A DNA stretch of 64,000 nt from Alphaproteobacteria bacterium (GCA_025360605.1 JANYBV010000052.1:1-64000); one strand, 5' to 3'. Positions 1 to 9,277 are shown, numbered from the stretch's first letter. The notes: generated from the sequence alone by a model not told the origin. Numbers and translations are program-made.

Positions 1-175
1 AACGCCAGCTTTATCGCAGACGACTTGAACTCAGATGAATAAAACGTCAATTTCTTCTTGGTATTTATATTCTCAGGCATTGGCTCTTAGCTCCTTCAGT
101 ATCGCTCAAGCACACTGTCCGCTAAACTATAGCCACTTCACCACGTTGGAAACGTGGGTGAAAGGAATGGGCTTT

Positions 176-358
176 ATGCTTGTTCTAGCTCGTGAAGATG
201 GTGAGTCGATCATGATTGGCGATAACATCAAAATCACTATGATTGTCGAAGGCGGTAGGACCAAATTCGGAATCGAAGCGCCAAAAGAGATTCCAGTCCA
301 CCGACTGGAAGTCTATGAGGCGATCCAGCGAGGAGAACAGCCACCGGAACAGAATTAA
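176..358 (+). CDS. csrA: Carbon storage regulator CsrA, RNA-binding translational regulator
   Basis: A 60-residue protein of normal CsrA length. It begins MLVLAREDGE, carries IGDNIKITM, the family core GIEAPKEIPVHR with the RNA-binding VHR arginine near residue 44, and ends in a short hydrophilic tail. CsrA dimers bind GGA motifs in mRNA leaders and alter translation or stability. The frame stays open upstream to position 35, but the ATG at 176 was chosen because the family starts at MLVL and an AAAGGA ribosome site lies nine bases before it; ATG 167 is the alternative. The usual LTRK motif reads LARE here, a mild deviation. It is monocistronic, since a strong terminator follows. No flagellar or FliW gene lies nearby. 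Confidence 0.93.
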   Translation: MLVLAREDGESIMIGDNIKITMIVEGGRTKFGIEAPKEIPVHRLEVYEAIQRGEQPPEQN

Positions 359-399
359 GGAGATGATCCTAAATAAAGTTCTGGCTGTCTGACTCGCTT

Positions 400-454
400 A
401 GAGGGGTGTGAAAACTTCGGCTGCAAAGCCAAGATTTTGCACCCCTCTTTTTTT
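400..454 (+). terminator. Rho-independent terminator of csrA
   Basis: The AGAGGGGTG arm at 400-408 pairs with CACCCCTCT at 440-448. The stem continues through GAAAA/TTTT with one mismatch, a smaller GGCT/AGCC hairpin sits in the loop, and a run of seven T follows. It ends csrA transcription just before the convergent nadE stop codon. There is no T-run on the other strand, so it does not look bidirectional. Confidence 0.88.
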
Positions 455-470
455 GTCGATTTTTTATGAT

Positions 471-2102
471 TTAAAACTTATTGGTCAGCGGGAAGCGGCG
501 ATCCTTGCCGTAGAGCATGGCCGAGAGCTTCACCCCCGGACACGACTGGCGGCGCTTATATTCCGACAGCCGCACCATGCGCAGAACTTTATGCACGATG
601 TCGGCAGGAAACCCGCGTGCGATGATGGCCTCGGCCGGTTCACGCAGCTCGATATGGTAAAATAACATCTCGTCCAGCATGGCATACGGCGGCAACTGGT
701 CTTCATCTTTCTGGTTCGGCGCGAGTTCGGCGGAGGGTGCTTTGTCTATGCTGCGCTGCGGTATAGCCTCGCCCTGCGTGTTGCGCCAGCGCGCCAGCTC
801 ATACACCTGCGTTTTATAAAGGTCTTTAAGCACATTGTAGCCACCGCACGAATCGCCGTACAGCGTGCTGTAGCCAACGGAAAGCTCGGATTTATTACCT
901 GTAGAAAGCAGCATCCACCCAAAGCGGTTGGATATTGCCATCAGCGTCAGCCCGCGCAGGCGCGCTTGTATGTTGCCGCCAATCAGCGGATTTTCCATCC
1001 AGTTATCGTCTTCAAACACCGGATGCAAAGTTTCGTGAAAGGTTTCCATGCCGGCGGTAATGGGTATGGTCATCGTCTGGATGCACAGCAAACCCGCAAG
1101 ATAGAGCGCGTCTTCTACGCTTTCTTCCGAGGTGTACGGCGATGGCAACAACACGCCCTTGACCCTCTCGGCTCCCAGCGCATCCACCGCCACGGCGGCG
1201 GAAACCGCCGAATCGATGCCACCGGAAATGCCCAGCACCACACCGGAAAAACCGTTCTTGCCGACATAATCCTGCAAGCCCGTCATCATTGCACGCCACA
1301 GCGTTTCTTCCAGTGGCATCGGTTGCTGCTGCGAGGATGCGGCGATACGCCAGTTTTTGTTCTGTTTTTGCATTGCAACAATTTCGAATGCTTCGGAAAA
1401 TTCCGCCAGCTGGCGCGCTATTTTTCCATCCGCAGACATAACGAATGAGCCGCCATCGAACACGATATCGTCCTGCCCGCCGACCATATTCACATACACC
1501 AGCGGGATGCCCGCCTTCGCTACAGCTTCGGCCGCGACTTGTTTGCGTTGCAACAATTTACCCGCCTCAAACGGCGAGGCGTTGATCACCACCAGCAGTT
1601 CCGCTCCCTGTTGTTTAAAATCCGCCGCCAGCGAAGGATACCAGATATCCTCGCAGATCAGTATGCCCAGCGTCACGCCGCGCCACTGCACCGCCACCGG
1701 CCCGCGACCTGCACTAAATAAGCGCTTCTCGTCAAACACCCCGTAATTCGGCAGCATGGTTTTAGGCTGGATATGCACAATGCGTCCACCTTCCATCAGC
1801 AGCGCCGCATTGAACACCACACCTGCATCCACCCACAACGAACCGATGATGAGCGCCGCCGCACCGTTACAACGCGCTGCAAGTTCTTGTGCCGCTTGCA
1901 TCACCTTGTTTTGAAAATCGGGGGTTAATATCAGGTCTTCAGGCGGATATCCGGTGAGCGATAGCTCGGGGAAAATCACCAGATCGGCATTTTGCGCCAC
2001 CGCATCATAATTATTCGAAATCAGCGCAGCATTGCCCTCAATATCCCCCACCGTCGGGTTGATCTGGGCGATCGCAATTTTTATGCTGTCTGCGCTGGCC
2101 AC
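471..2102 (-). CDS. nadE: Glutamine-dependent NAD+ synthetase
   Basis: A 543-residue, two-domain enzyme that makes NAD+ from nicotinic acid adenine dinucleotide, ATP and glutamine. The N-terminal nitrilase-type glutaminase carries the triad Glu46 (FPELSLTG), Lys114 (PKTMLPNYG) and Cys150 (LICEDIWYP). The C-terminal synthetase has the PP-loop SGGIDS at 293-298 and a KSELSVGYSTLYGD segment. Length is normal for the glutamine-dependent class. It starts with GTG at 2102, four bases after the etfA stop, so it is probably co-transcribed with etfBA. In many alphaproteobacteria a 3-hydroxybutyryl-CoA dehydrogenase gene follows etfA; that gene is not here. Confidence 0.96.
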   Translation of the reverse strand: MASADSIKIAIAQINPTVGDIEGNAALISNNYDAVAQNADLVIFPELSLTGYPPEDLILTPDFQNKVMQAAQELAARCNGAAALIIGSLWVDAGVVFNAALLMEGGRIVHIQPKTMLPNYGVFDEKRLFSAGRGPVAVQWRGVTLGILICEDIWYPSLAADFKQQGAELLVVINASPFEAGKLLQRKQVAAEAVAKAGIPLVYVNMVGGQDDIVFDGGSFVMSADGKIARQLAEFSEAFEIVAMQKQNKNWRIAASSQQQPMPLEETLWRAMMTGLQDYVGKNGFSGVVLGISGGIDSAVSAAVAVDALGAERVKGVLLPSPYTSEESVEDALYLAGLLCIQTMTIPITAGMETFHETLHPVFEDDNWMENPLIGGNIQARLRGLTLMAISNRFGWMLLSTGNKSELSVGYSTLYGDSCGGYNVLKDLYKTQVYELARWRNTQGEAIPQRSIDKAPSAELAPNQKDEDQLPPYAMLDEMLFYHIELREPAEAIIARGFPADIVHKVLRMVRLSEYKRRQSCPGVKLSAMLYGKDRRFPLTNKF

Positions 2103-2106
2103 ACTA

Positions 2107-3036
2107 TTATTTCGCTAAGAGTTTTTCGAGTTCTGGCAGCACCGTCTGCCACTCGCCCACCAGACCGTAATCGGCGACTTCAAAAATGGGAGCGTTTTCA
2201 TCCTTGTTGACGGCGACAATGACTTTGCTGTCCTTCATGCCAGCCAGATGCTGGATGGCTCCGGAAATGCCGATGGCGATATACAGGTCAGGGGCAACCA
2301 CCTTGCCGGTCTGCCCAACCTGATAGTCATTAGGCACATAGCCTGCATCTACCGCCGCGCGTGACGCGCCGATGGCCGCACCAAGGCTGTCAGCCAGCAC
2401 TTCAAGGCGTTTGAAATTCTCCGCCGAACCCATGCCGCGCCCACCCGACACAACGATGCGTGCCGAAGTGAGTTCAGGGCGTTCGGACTTGCTTTCCGTT
2501 ACACTGACGAAGCTGGAAAGGCCCGCATCAGCCAACACTGCCACGGTTTCAATAGCGGCATGGCCACCCGTCGCGGCTGCGGGGAACGCCGTCTGGCGGA
2601 CGGTGATGACTTTAATCGCATCGGCGGATTTTACGGTTTCAAGCGCGTTCCCCGCATATACCGGACGCACGAACGTATCCGCCGACACCACCTGCACAAT
2701 TTCCGACACCTGCGATACATCCAGCAATGCTGCAATGCGGGGAAATATGTCCTTGGCGGTGGTGGTGGCCGTGGCCAGTACATAGCCATACGGCTTGGCA
2801 ATGGAGGCGACCAGCGGGGCAATATTTTCCGCCAGCGACCATGCGTAGTGCGCGCTGTCAGCGATCAGTACCTTGCTCACACCGGCTATTGCCGCCGCCT
2901 GTTGCGCCGCAGCATTACAGTTACTCCCCGCCACCAGCAGATGAATGTCCCCGCCTATTTGCAAAGCAGCCGTCACCGCATGTTTCGTGGCGGGATGCAG
3001 TGAAGTGTTGTTATGTTCGGCGACAATGAGAATCAT
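2107..3036 (-). CDS. etfA: Electron transfer flavoprotein alpha subunit
   Basis: A 309-residue ETF alpha subunit. The N-terminal ETF domain starts [10 protein letters not shown]; the C-terminal FAD-binding domain carries the diagnostic VVSGGRGMG near residue 197, [17 protein letters not shown] and [12 protein letters not shown]. With EtfB it takes electrons from acyl-CoA and related dehydrogenases and passes them to ETF-quinone oxidoreductase, which is not encoded in this window. Its ATG overlaps the etfB stop by four bases, so the two subunits are translationally coupled, as expected for a 1:1 heterodimer. Confidence 0.97.
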   Translation of the reverse strand: MILIVAEHNNTSLHPATKHAVTAALQIGGDIHLLVAGSNCNAAAQQAAAIAGVSKVLIADSAHYAWSLAENIAPLVASIAKPYGYVLATATTTAKDIFPRIAALLDVSQVSEIVQVVSADTFVRPVYAGNALETVKSADAIKVITVRQTAFPAAATGGHAAIETVAVLADAGLSSFVSVTESKSERPELTSARIVVSGGRGMGSAENFKRLEVLADSLGAAIGASRAAVDAGYVPNDYQVGQTGKVVAPDLYIAIGISGAIQHLAGMKDSKVIVAVNKDENAPIFEVADYGLVGEWQTVLPELEKLLAK

Positions 3037-3782
3037 ATGACCTTTGCTTCGTTACGCAGCTTATCGACCAGTATCTCCGACGATGCCACCTTGGAACCGC
3101 CTTTACGTTTTTTCGGTTCTTCCATCTTCAGGATGGTAAGACGCGGCGCAACATCGACCCCGAGTTCGGCCACGGTCATTTTTGCCAGCGGTTTGGAACG
3201 CGCTTTCATGATGTTCGGCAAGGTGGCATAGCGCGGCTCGTTCAGGCGCAAATCGGTGGTGACAACACACGGGAGCTTCAGCTTCACCGTCATCAACCCG
3301 CCGTCCACTTCACGCGTGACCACTGCCGAGCCATTGTCCAGCTCCAGCTTCGAGGCGAACGTACCCTGCCCCCACCCCAGCAAGGCGGCGAGCATCTGTC
3401 CGGTCTGGTTGCAATCATCGTCAATCGCCTGTTTGCCGGTGATAACCAACTGCGGCGCTTCTTTATCAATCACGGCTTTGAGCAATTTGGCCGCTGCAAG
3501 GGGTTGAATCTCAACATCGGTGGTGATGTGAATGGCGCGATCCGCACCCATAGCCAGTGCCGAACGCAGCACGTCCAGTGCGGCTTCAATGCCGATGGTC
3601 ACGGCCACCACTTCCGTGGCAATACCTTTTTCCTTGAGGCGAACCGCCTCTTCCACCGCAATTTCATCGAACGGGTTCATCGACATTTTGACGTTGGCGG
3701 TTTCCACGCCCGAACCATCGGCTTTCACGCGGATACGCACGTTATAGTCAATCACACGTTTAATGCAGACGAGAATTTTCAT
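3033..3782 (-). CDS. etfB: Electron transfer flavoprotein beta subunit
   Basis: A 249-residue ETF beta subunit that begins [17 protein letters not shown]. It holds the AMP-binding region ([21 protein letters not shown]), the ETF-beta signature region around [18 protein letters not shown], and the C-terminal arm that contacts EtfA. The frame is open to 4010, but that extension is antisense to the adenosyltransferase gene and has no family homology; ATG 3782 gives the canonical start. It sits four bases after the adenosyltransferase stop, which makes a tight minus-strand operon. Confidence 0.96.
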   Translation of the reverse strand: MKILVCIKRVIDYNVRIRVKADGSGVETANVKMSMNPFDEIAVEEAVRLKEKGIATEVVAVTIGIEAALDVLRSALAMGADRAIHITTDVEIQPLAAAKLLKAVIDKEAPQLVITGKQAIDDDCNQTGQMLAALLGWGQGTFASKLELDNGSAVVTREVDGGLMTVKLKLPCVVTTDLRLNEPRYATLPNIMKARSKPLAKMTVAELGVDVAPRLTILKMEEPKKRKGGSKVASSEILVDKLRNEAKVI

Positions 3783-3786
3783 GAGG

Positions 3787-4347
3787 CTACCTGTTAATTG
3801 CCGGTTCCCACAACACATCCTTATCCCCGTTGCTGTTGGCAATACGTGCCATAACAAACAGGAAATCGGACAGGCGGTTGATGTATTTAATGGATACCGG
3901 ATTGATCTTTTCTGCCGTGGCCAGCGCGCAGATGATGCGCTCGGCACGCCGCGCAACGGTGCGCGCCAAATGCAGGTGGGCAGAAGCTGCCGTGCCCCCC
4001 GGAAGGACAAAGGAATTCAGCGGGCTTAGTTTGGCGTTCAGCGCATCGATTTCTTTTTCCAGACGCTTCACCTGCACGTCGGTAATGCGCAGGGCTTTAT
4101 CGGTGCCTGCCGTGTAAGGAGTGGCGAGGTCGGCGCCAGTGTCGAACAGATCATGCTGGATGCGCTTTAGCATCTCGTCATGCGCACCTTTGGTGTACAG
4201 CCGCGCAAGGCCGATGGCGGCGTTGGTTTCATCTACCGTGCCATACGCTTCCACGCGCAGATCGTATTTCGGACGGCGCGCGCCGCCGATAAGACCGGTG
4301 TCGCCCTTGTCACCCGTGCGGGTATAGATTTTGTTGAGCTTCACCAT
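3787..4347 (-). CDS. PduO-type ATP:cob(I)alamin adenosyltransferase
   Basis: A 186-residue protein with the PduO N-terminal signature [13 protein letters not shown] near residue 7, followed by [12 protein letters not shown], an FVLPGG segment, and the conserved helix [12 protein letters not shown] with [12 protein letters not shown]. The family transfers adenosyl from ATP to cob(I)alamin to make coenzyme B12. Linkage to etfB/etfA is common in alphaproteobacteria and fits fatty-acid and propionate-type catabolism. No B12-dependent mutase gene is in the window. ATG 4347 is the start; three bases separate it from the HIG1-domain gene. Confidence 0.93.
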   Translation of the reverse strand: MVKLNKIYTRTGDKGDTGLIGGARRPKYDLRVEAYGTVDETNAAIGLARLYTKGAHDEMLKRIQHDLFDTGADLATPYTAGTDKALRITDVQVKRLEKEIDALNAKLSPLNSFVLPGGTAASAHLHLARTVARRAERIICALATAEKINPVSIKYINRLSDFLFVMARIANSNGDKDVLWEPAINR

Positions 4348-4350
4348 GAA

Positions 4351-4545
4351 TTACTTCCCACCCGACATGAACATCGCCGCAAGCGTAAGTAAAATCAGCG
4401 CCTGAAGCCAGACGCGCGCAATCATCAGCTTGTTGCCTAGGCGCTCGTTGGTTTTTCCGCCCACTCCCATCAGCACCACACCCGACACCAGCACGCCAAC
4501 CAAGGCGATGAGCAGGAGAACAACAATAATGCCACCAACGGCCAT
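4351..4545 (-). CDS. HIG1-domain (twin transmembrane) small protein
   Basis: A 64-residue protein with two hydrophobic segments (about 3-27 and 41-60) around a polar loop, GGKTNERLGNKLMIARVWLQA. This matches the HIG_1_N hypoxia-induced domain, where an N-x-(x)-L-G-N-K-LMRxRV-type loop precedes the second helix. In mitochondria such proteins help assemble or stabilise cytochrome oxidase supercomplexes; the bacterial role is less clear. It is common next to the cob(I)alamin adenosyltransferase in alphaproteobacteria. It lies in a minus-strand run between the zf-CHCC gene and the adenosyltransferase. Confidence 0.85.
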   Translation of the reverse strand: MAVGGIIVVLLLIALVGVLVSGVVLMGVGGKTNERLGNKLMIARVWLQALILLTLAAMFMSGGK

Positions 4546-4559
4546 CGGATTTCCTTTGA

Positions 4560-4781
4560 TTAATGATTGCCCTGACGGGATTTAGCAAGGGCATGCACCA
4601 CATACTGGCGCGAGCAGTACGGGCAGGTAATTTCGCCCTTGTCGGCATCAATATGCAAGTAGACCTTGGGATGGCCAAGACCGTTTTTCTGGTTTTCCAC
4701 GCCACCGTCGCACGCGACTTCCATGGCGTTTACCTGTATGACTTCAAATGGTTGGATTGGAGGCTGATTAGGGGCTTGCAT
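4560..4781 (-). CDS. zf-CHCC zinc-finger protein (NDUFS6-like)
   Basis: A 73-residue protein with the zf-CHCC arrangement: Cys24 (ACDGG), His37 (GHPKVYL), and Cys53 and Cys56 (CPYC). Mitochondrial NDUFS6, a complex I accessory subunit that binds zinc, has the same motif. The ATG at 4781 was chosen; an in-frame TTG at 4799 would add six residues (MQRESV). It is the first gene of the minus-strand series that continues into HIG1, the adenosyltransferase and etfBA. A role in respiratory-chain assembly is inferred from the mitochondrial relatives. Confidence 0.85.
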   Translation of the reverse strand: MQAPNQPPIQPFEVIQVNAMEVACDGGVENQKNGLGHPKVYLHIDADKGEITCPYCSRQYVVHALAKSRQGNH

Positions 4782-4865
4782 AACACTTTCTCTTTGCAAT
4801 TAAGTATAGCCCTGTATAGCGCAACGCGTAACAAGCGTCACCTTATTTTGCAAGCAGCGCGTCAA

Positions 4866-6092
4866 TTAGTCGTTGAAAATGAAATTAGGGCCGCTGCGGC
4901 GTGACGGCTGCGCCTCAAGGGTGCGGCGGCCAGCCGACGGGCTGATGTCGCTGAGGCTTTGGGCATCGGCGGTGCTGCCAGTCACCGGATTGACGAGAAT
5001 ACGCTGAACGGGCGTTTGCAACGGGGTTTGTAACGGTGTGCTGTCAGCCGTTTTGATTTCGGGAGCGGCTGACTGTGCAGGAGCAGGGGCAAGCGACGCA
5101 CCTACATTGGCAGGAAGCGCTGCCGGAGCGGTTGGAGCAACGGTTGTCGCCACCGCCGGAGCCACCGGAGTAGTGGGCGCTACCGGTGCAACTGCCGGAG
5201 CGGCAGCCGTATCAGAGTCATTATGCACGACGATGAGGTTGCTGCTCCTTCTGTAATCCCTTACGGGCTGGTGGTCAGAATCGGAGGCAATGCTGATGGT
5301 GTTCATGCGTGCATGTTCAAACGGAGCAACCTGACGGTTTTCCTGCTCATAGAGTTTAGGACGAACCACCTTCACGGTGTCTGCCGACGCCATATGAATC
5401 ACACGCGGTGTGGCGGTATGGGTATTGGAAGATGTATGCGACACCGAAGCGGGACGTTTTGGATTTTTCATTTCCTGCAAGGCGGCCACCGAACTTTCCG
5501 GCACGTTGAGCCTTGCTGTTCTCAGCTTGTCAATAATGGTGTACCAGCTGCCATACACCTGACCGACATATTCCTTGCCGAGGCTTGGCGTACGTGAATG
5601 GTAATCGCCAGCAGCTTTTTTCCATGTGCCGCCCTGATCATAAAGAGCGCGGAGGAAATTGGCGGCATAGGCAATATTTGTTTGTGGCTCGAAGGCTTCG
5701 CTGAGCGAGGCAAACGCTTCGGGATGCTGATAAAGATTCACCTGCATGCAACCTACGTCGATGCTCTGAACACCACGTGCACGTAATTTCTTGACGGCGG
5801 CAATCGCTTCTTCCTTGCTTTCAAACCAGTAGCCCTTGCCTTTGGCGTTAATCGCCCACGGCCACGGCAGCTTCATGCCGAGCCCATCATGGTAGCGGCC
5901 GGATTCGGTAGTAGCGATGGCGGATAGCAAGTGGGTAGGAATGGCATACTCGCGCTCAAAGCGCGGCAAATGGCGCGTACACAACTTTGCCCCTTCAATC
6001 ATCGGGTCGGTTGGTGAAGCATTCGCTTCCGACAGCGGCAACAGCATGGTTGCTGTAGCGACTGCCAGTATTATGGTTTTACACCACTTCAT
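4866..6092 (-). CDS. Lytic transglycosylase (SLT domain) with a low-complexity C-terminal tail
   Basis: A 408-residue secreted enzyme predicted to cleave peptidoglycan. It has a signal peptide (about residues 1-25, ending SEANA), then an SLT-type domain with the probable catalytic Glu63 in ATTESGRYHDG, the VGCMQVNLYQHPEAF substrate-groove region, NIAYAANFLRALY, and GDYHSRTPSLGKEYV. Residues after about 220 are unlike the catalytic domain and include an Ala/Pro/Val-rich stretch and TPLQTPLQTPVQ repeats, probably a flexible linker. ATG 6092 was preferred over the 27-residue longer frame because it gives a proper signal peptide and has AGGATC upstream. Confidence 0.88.
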   Translation of the reverse strand: MKWCKTIILAVATATMLLPLSEANASPTDPMIEGAKLCTRHLPRFEREYAIPTHLLSAIATTESGRYHDGLGMKLPWPWAINAKGKGYWFESKEEAIAAVKKLRARGVQSIDVGCMQVNLYQHPEAFASLSEAFEPQTNIAYAANFLRALYDQGGTWKKAAGDYHSRTPSLGKEYVGQVYGSWYTIIDKLRTARLNVPESSVAALQEMKNPKRPASVSHTSSNTHTATPRVIHMASADTVKVVRPKLYEQENRQVAPFEHARMNTISIASDSDHQPVRDYRRSSNLIVVHNDSDTAAAPAVAPVAPTTPVAPAVATTVAPTAPAALPANVGASLAPAPAQSAAPEIKTADSTPLQTPLQTPVQRILVNPVTGSTADAQSLSDISPSAGRRTLEAQPSRRSGPNFIFND

Positions 6093-6176
6093 TCGTACTG
6101 ATCCTAACACTGACTCATTCACAGTTTTGCAACGTTGATATACAAAAACTGTACCAACAGAATACCTTATCACAAG

Positions 6177-6191
6177 TTAACATTTTATTAC
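6177..6191. promoter_or_regulatory. Near-match CtrA-like box upstream of the lytic transglycosylase
   Basis: TTAA-N7-TTAC on plus; read on minus it is GTAA-N7-TTAAC, 7 of 8 core bases plus the favoured final C. It lies about 85 bases before the transglycosylase start in an AT-rich intergenic region, so chance occurrence is possible. CtrA binding is inferred from the motif only. Confidence 0.3.
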
Positions 6192-6317
6192 GCCTAGTTA
6201 TAGTATAAAAAACAAAAACTTATGATTATTCGCATGCTAAAAATTGCCAAAAATCGGCCAAAAAATGTATTAATTTCCGTATACTAATACGATTTTCGAG
6301 GAATTTAGCGGAAAAAA

Positions 6318-7313
6318 CTACTTTTCCGTTGACGCATCTTTGGGCGTTTTGAGCTTCCCAAAACCCGATGGCAGGGGGTGTTTTGGCTGTTTTATCCAAC
6401 TTAAGATGTCACCCATCACCACCTGTGCCTGTAAATCACGCAACAACATATGGTAACCTTTCGGATAATAAGCATATTCAATAGGTATTGAAAAACGGCG
6501 CAGCGCGTTTTTAATAGGGTAAGGCGGAATCACCTGATCGTTCGCACCGTATAATAGAAGCACTGGCGTTTTCATCTGTGGAACTTTTTCATAAGCACTG
6601 TCCATCAGGTGCACCACCCCATAGACCGCATCCACACGCGTGCCCTTAATCACCAACGGATCTGCCGCCAGCGCACGCAACATCGGGTAATTGTCAGAGG
6701 CAATAATTTTCAGGGCGTTTCCGGTGAATAATTTGTAAGGCAGCGTATGCGCTCCCACCCACAATGTGCTGCGGTACAGCAATGGAATGGTTTCCGCACC
6801 CCACACCGCCGGAGCCGATAAAATAACGCCGTTGATTTTTGGGAATGACGGATCGGAGGTCGCCACAATCGCCACCGCACCGCCCATGCTCTCGCCCAGC
6901 ACATACACCGGCACATGCGGATATTGTGCCTTCAGCACGCTGACATATTGCTCCAGATCGCGGATAAAATTGCTTTCCCCACCCCAGATGCCGACCTCGG
7001 GAGATCCCCCGAACCCACGCTGGTCATAGGCATATACGGCAATACCATGTTTGCTGAAAAAAGTGCCGCTGCCCTCAAAGGAGTGGCTGTAATCATTCAT
7101 GCCGTGGAGAGCAACAATAATAGCCCTCGGTTTTTTTGCAGGCAGCCACCGGCGTGAAGACAGCTCAGCCGCATCGGCGGCGTGAAATACATTATCTTCA
7201 ATATTCGGAATATCTTTTTGCCTGTTGTCGAATACCTGCTCGGTAGGCGAGCATGCGCTGAGTGATAAGGCGCATACGATACCGCAGGCGGCTGAGCGTA
7301 ATACATGCCTCAT
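6318..7313 (-). CDS. Lipoprotein alpha/beta hydrolase (monoacylglycerol lipase / lysophospholipase-like)
   Basis: A 331-residue protein with a lipoprotein signal (ALSLSAC, Cys21). The serine hydrolase fold shows ALHGMNDYSHSF (oxyanion region), the AYDQRGFGGS turn, the nucleophile elbow GESMGG, the acid LYGANDQVIPP and the histidine PKGYHMLLRD. This is the Hydrolase_4 (PldB/monoglyceride lipase) pattern. It should be membrane-anchored and act on lysolipids or monoacylglycerols; the exact substrate is unknown. Its ATG overlaps the rlmE stop by four bases, so it is coupled to rlmE. Confidence 0.88.
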   Translation of the reverse strand: MRHVLRSAACGIVCALSLSACSPTEQVFDNRQKDIPNIEDNVFHAADAAELSSRRWLPAKKPRAIIVALHGMNDYSHSFEGSGTFFSKHGIAVYAYDQRGFGGSPEVGIWGGESNFIRDLEQYVSVLKAQYPHVPVYVLGESMGGAVAIVATSDPSFPKINGVILSAPAVWGAETIPLLYRSTLWVGAHTLPYKLFTGNALKIIASDNYPMLRALAADPLVIKGTRVDAVYGVVHLMDSAYEKVPQMKTPVLLLYGANDQVIPPYPIKNALRRFSIPIEYAYYPKGYHMLLRDLQAQVVMGDILSWIKQPKHPLPSGFGKLKTPKDASTEK

Positions 7314-8020
7314 TTAGTCAGCCCTTTAAAGCCTGTCGCAATGACATAAATTTCTGAAGAATCAGCGCGGCTGGCTTTGGGCTTGGCGTGTTTTACGGAA
7401 GTAAAATCTTTTTTCATCATGGCAAGAAGTTCATGTTCGGTACCGCCCTGAAACACCTTGGCAACAAATACGCCACCTTTTTTTAACACCTCACAGGCAA
7501 ACGGATAGGCGGCTTCCAGTATCCCCATGATGCGCAAATGATCGGTAGATGCATGGCCGGTGGTGTTCGGCGCCATGTCCGACAACACCACATCGACACC
7601 ATCTTTAATATGGTCGCGGATTTCGCCCATCGCCACGCTCGACATAAAATCCAGCTTGAGCAGCAACGCTCCGGCAATCGGATCCATATTGAGCAAATCC
7701 ACCCCGATCACTTTGGGATTATTCTCGTCCGAACGCACGCGCGACACCGCCACCTGCGTCCATCCACCGGGGGCAGCGCCAAGGTCGAGTACGGTCTTTC
7801 CTGGTTTCAGCCATTTAAAACGGTCGTCCAGCTCCAGTAATTTATAAGCGGCGCGTGAACGGTAGCCCTCTTTTTTAGCCATCGTCACATATGGATCGTT
7901 GATCTGGCGCTGCAACCAGCGCACCGAAGAAATGGTGCGGCCGCGCGCCGTCTTTACACGTTTTTTAAGCTCGCGGTTGCCTGAATTGGGGCCTGATTTA
8001 GTGGGTTTTTTGGGTGCCAT
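7310..8020 (-). CDS. rlmE: 23S rRNA 2'-O-ribose methyltransferase RlmE (FtsJ/RrmJ)
   Basis: A 236-residue SAM-dependent methyltransferase for the 23S rRNA A-loop uridine (U2552 in E. coli). The SAM site is VLDLGAAPGGWTQVA (77-91), and the catalytic residues are Lys60 (RAAYKL), Asp148 (LSDMAPN) and Lys188 (FVAKVFQGG). A basic N-terminal arm of about 35 residues, longer than in E. coli, is common in alphaproteobacteria. It follows the Ppx/GppA gene by five bases; the same pairing of ppx/gppA and rlmE is frequent in alphaproteobacteria. Confidence 0.95.
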   Translation of the reverse strand: MAPKKPTKSGPNSGNRELKKRVKTARGRTISSVRWLQRQINDPYVTMAKKEGYRSRAAYKLLELDDRFKWLKPGKTVLDLGAAPGGWTQVAVSRVRSDENNPKVIGVDLLNMDPIAGALLLKLDFMSSVAMGEIRDHIKDGVDVVLSDMAPNTTGHASTDHLRIMGILEAAYPFACEVLKKGGVFVAKVFQGGTEHELLAMMKKDFTSVKHAKPKASRADSSEIYVIATGFKGLTK

Positions 8021-8025
8021 TGGGG

Positions 8026-9120
8026 TTATGCTTGGTTCATCAGTGAAAGAATGATGCCTTCACGCACGCCACGATCGGCGATTGTGATGGTGCCGGTAGG
8101 CCAAATGGTACTGATGGCCTCGAATATGGCGCAACCGGAAATAATAAAATCGGCGCGGTCGGGGCCGATGCAAGGATGATTGAAACGCTCGGACGGGCGC
8201 ATCTCCAGCAACTTATTGACTGTGGCGCGGATGTCCTTGATGTCCAGCGTGATGCCGTCAATGCGTGATCGGTCATAGCGCGGAAGTTCCATGTGAATGG
8301 CCGCCAGCGTGGTCACCGTGCCCGACGTGGAAAGTAACTGCACCGGCGCGTCTTTATGTTCATTGCCGATGGTTTCGCTGATCTTATTTTTGCTGTCGAA
8401 CGACTGCAGCCGATCCATCAACAGGTTGACCATGTCTTTGAACGCCATTTCGGCAAATTCCGAACCGCCAAATTTATCGGCAAGGTTCATCACCCCAAAC
8501 CCTACCGAAAGCCAGTCGGTGATGGATTGCGATTCGGGGTCTTTACCCAAACGGGCATTCTCGCGGATACGGTCGACATCAATCCACATCAGCTCGGTGC
8601 TGCCGCCGCCAATATCAAACACAATGGCGCGTTTGGACTGTTCGGTCAGCAGTGATGAACAGCCAAGAAAGGCAAGGCGCGCCTCTTCCTCGCTGGAGAT
8701 AATATCAATCGAAAGCCCTGTTTCGCTGAAAACCGCATCGAGAAACTGCTGGCCATTCGACGCGCGGCGGCAGGCCTCCGTGGCGACAAAACGCGAACCA
8801 TGGATAGTATATTTATTGAGCTTTTTCTGGCAGGCCTTCAGCGCCTGCAAGGTGCGCTCCATCGCTTCTTGCGAGAGTACGCCATTACTGCTCACCCCCT
8901 CGCCCAGACGGACGATGCGGGAAAAACTGTCGAATACTTTAATCGAGGGAGTCGCCAGTTTCTTGCCGTCCGGCGCAAGCTGGCCTGAGGCGATCAGAAG
9001 CCTGCAATTATTGGTGCCAAGATCCAGCGCGGCATAGGTGCTTTCCCTGCCCTGCTGGCCTTCATCCTGCGCTTGCGACTCTTTACCCACGACACAGTTA
9101 TCCTGTGGAGTATGCAGCAT
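8026..9120 (-). CDS. Ppx/GppA family phosphatase (exopolyphosphatase / pppGpp hydrolase)
   Basis: A 364-residue member of the ASKHA-fold Ppx/GppA family. It has the phosphate-1 motif AALDLGTNNCRLLIA near residue 32, GEGVSSNGVLS, catalytic Glu in EEEARLAFLG, IVFDIGGGSTELMWI, a STSGTVTTLAAI motif and a C-terminal DRGVREGI. These enzymes hydrolyse polyphosphate or convert pppGpp to ppGpp; sequence alone does not separate the two. It is shorter than the ~500-residue forms with a C-terminal HD-like domain. ATG 9120 was chosen; a GTG at 9147 adds nine residues and cannot be excluded. Confidence 0.9.
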   Translation of the reverse strand: MLHTPQDNCVVGKESQAQDEGQQGRESTYAALDLGTNNCRLLIASGQLAPDGKKLATPSIKVFDSFSRIVRLGEGVSSNGVLSQEAMERTLQALKACQKKLNKYTIHGSRFVATEACRRASNGQQFLDAVFSETGLSIDIISSEEEARLAFLGCSSLLTEQSKRAIVFDIGGGSTELMWIDVDRIRENARLGKDPESQSITDWLSVGFGVMNLADKFGGSEFAEMAFKDMVNLLMDRLQSFDSKNKISETIGNEHKDAPVQLLSTSGTVTTLAAIHMELPRYDRSRIDGITLDIKDIRATVNKLLEMRPSERFNHPCIGPDRADFIISGCAIFEAISTIWPTGTITIADRGVREGIILSLMNQA

Positions 9121-9277
9121 ATTTTCACATTTCGCCGCCAGCCTCACCCTCGGTCAAGGGAGCATCCTTTTGCAATTCAAGCGTGCGCCAGCGAATTCAT
9201 TCCAGTTGATACAATGGTGTCATCATAACGGAGATTCGGTGAAGATACAAGGAGATAGGAATAACGTCAGGGAAAGC

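Noticed and set aside
35-175. Upstream extension of the csrA frame
   Set aside because: CsrA has a fixed short length and starts at MLVL; the extension is not CsrA-like and the ribosome site fits ATG 176.
3783-4010. N-terminal extension of the etfB reading frame
   Set aside because: The extension lies antisense to the adenosyltransferase gene, has no ETF homology, and a canonical start MKILVCIKR occurs at 3782.
5038-5256. Open plus-strand frame opposite the Ala/Pro-rich tail of the lytic transglycosylase
   Set aside because: A low-complexity shadow of the real gene; no ribosome site or homology.
6309-6328. CGGAAAA/TTTTCCG hairpin at the end of the hydrolase gene
   Set aside because: A short, low-stability stem without a proper T-run; not enough for a terminator call.
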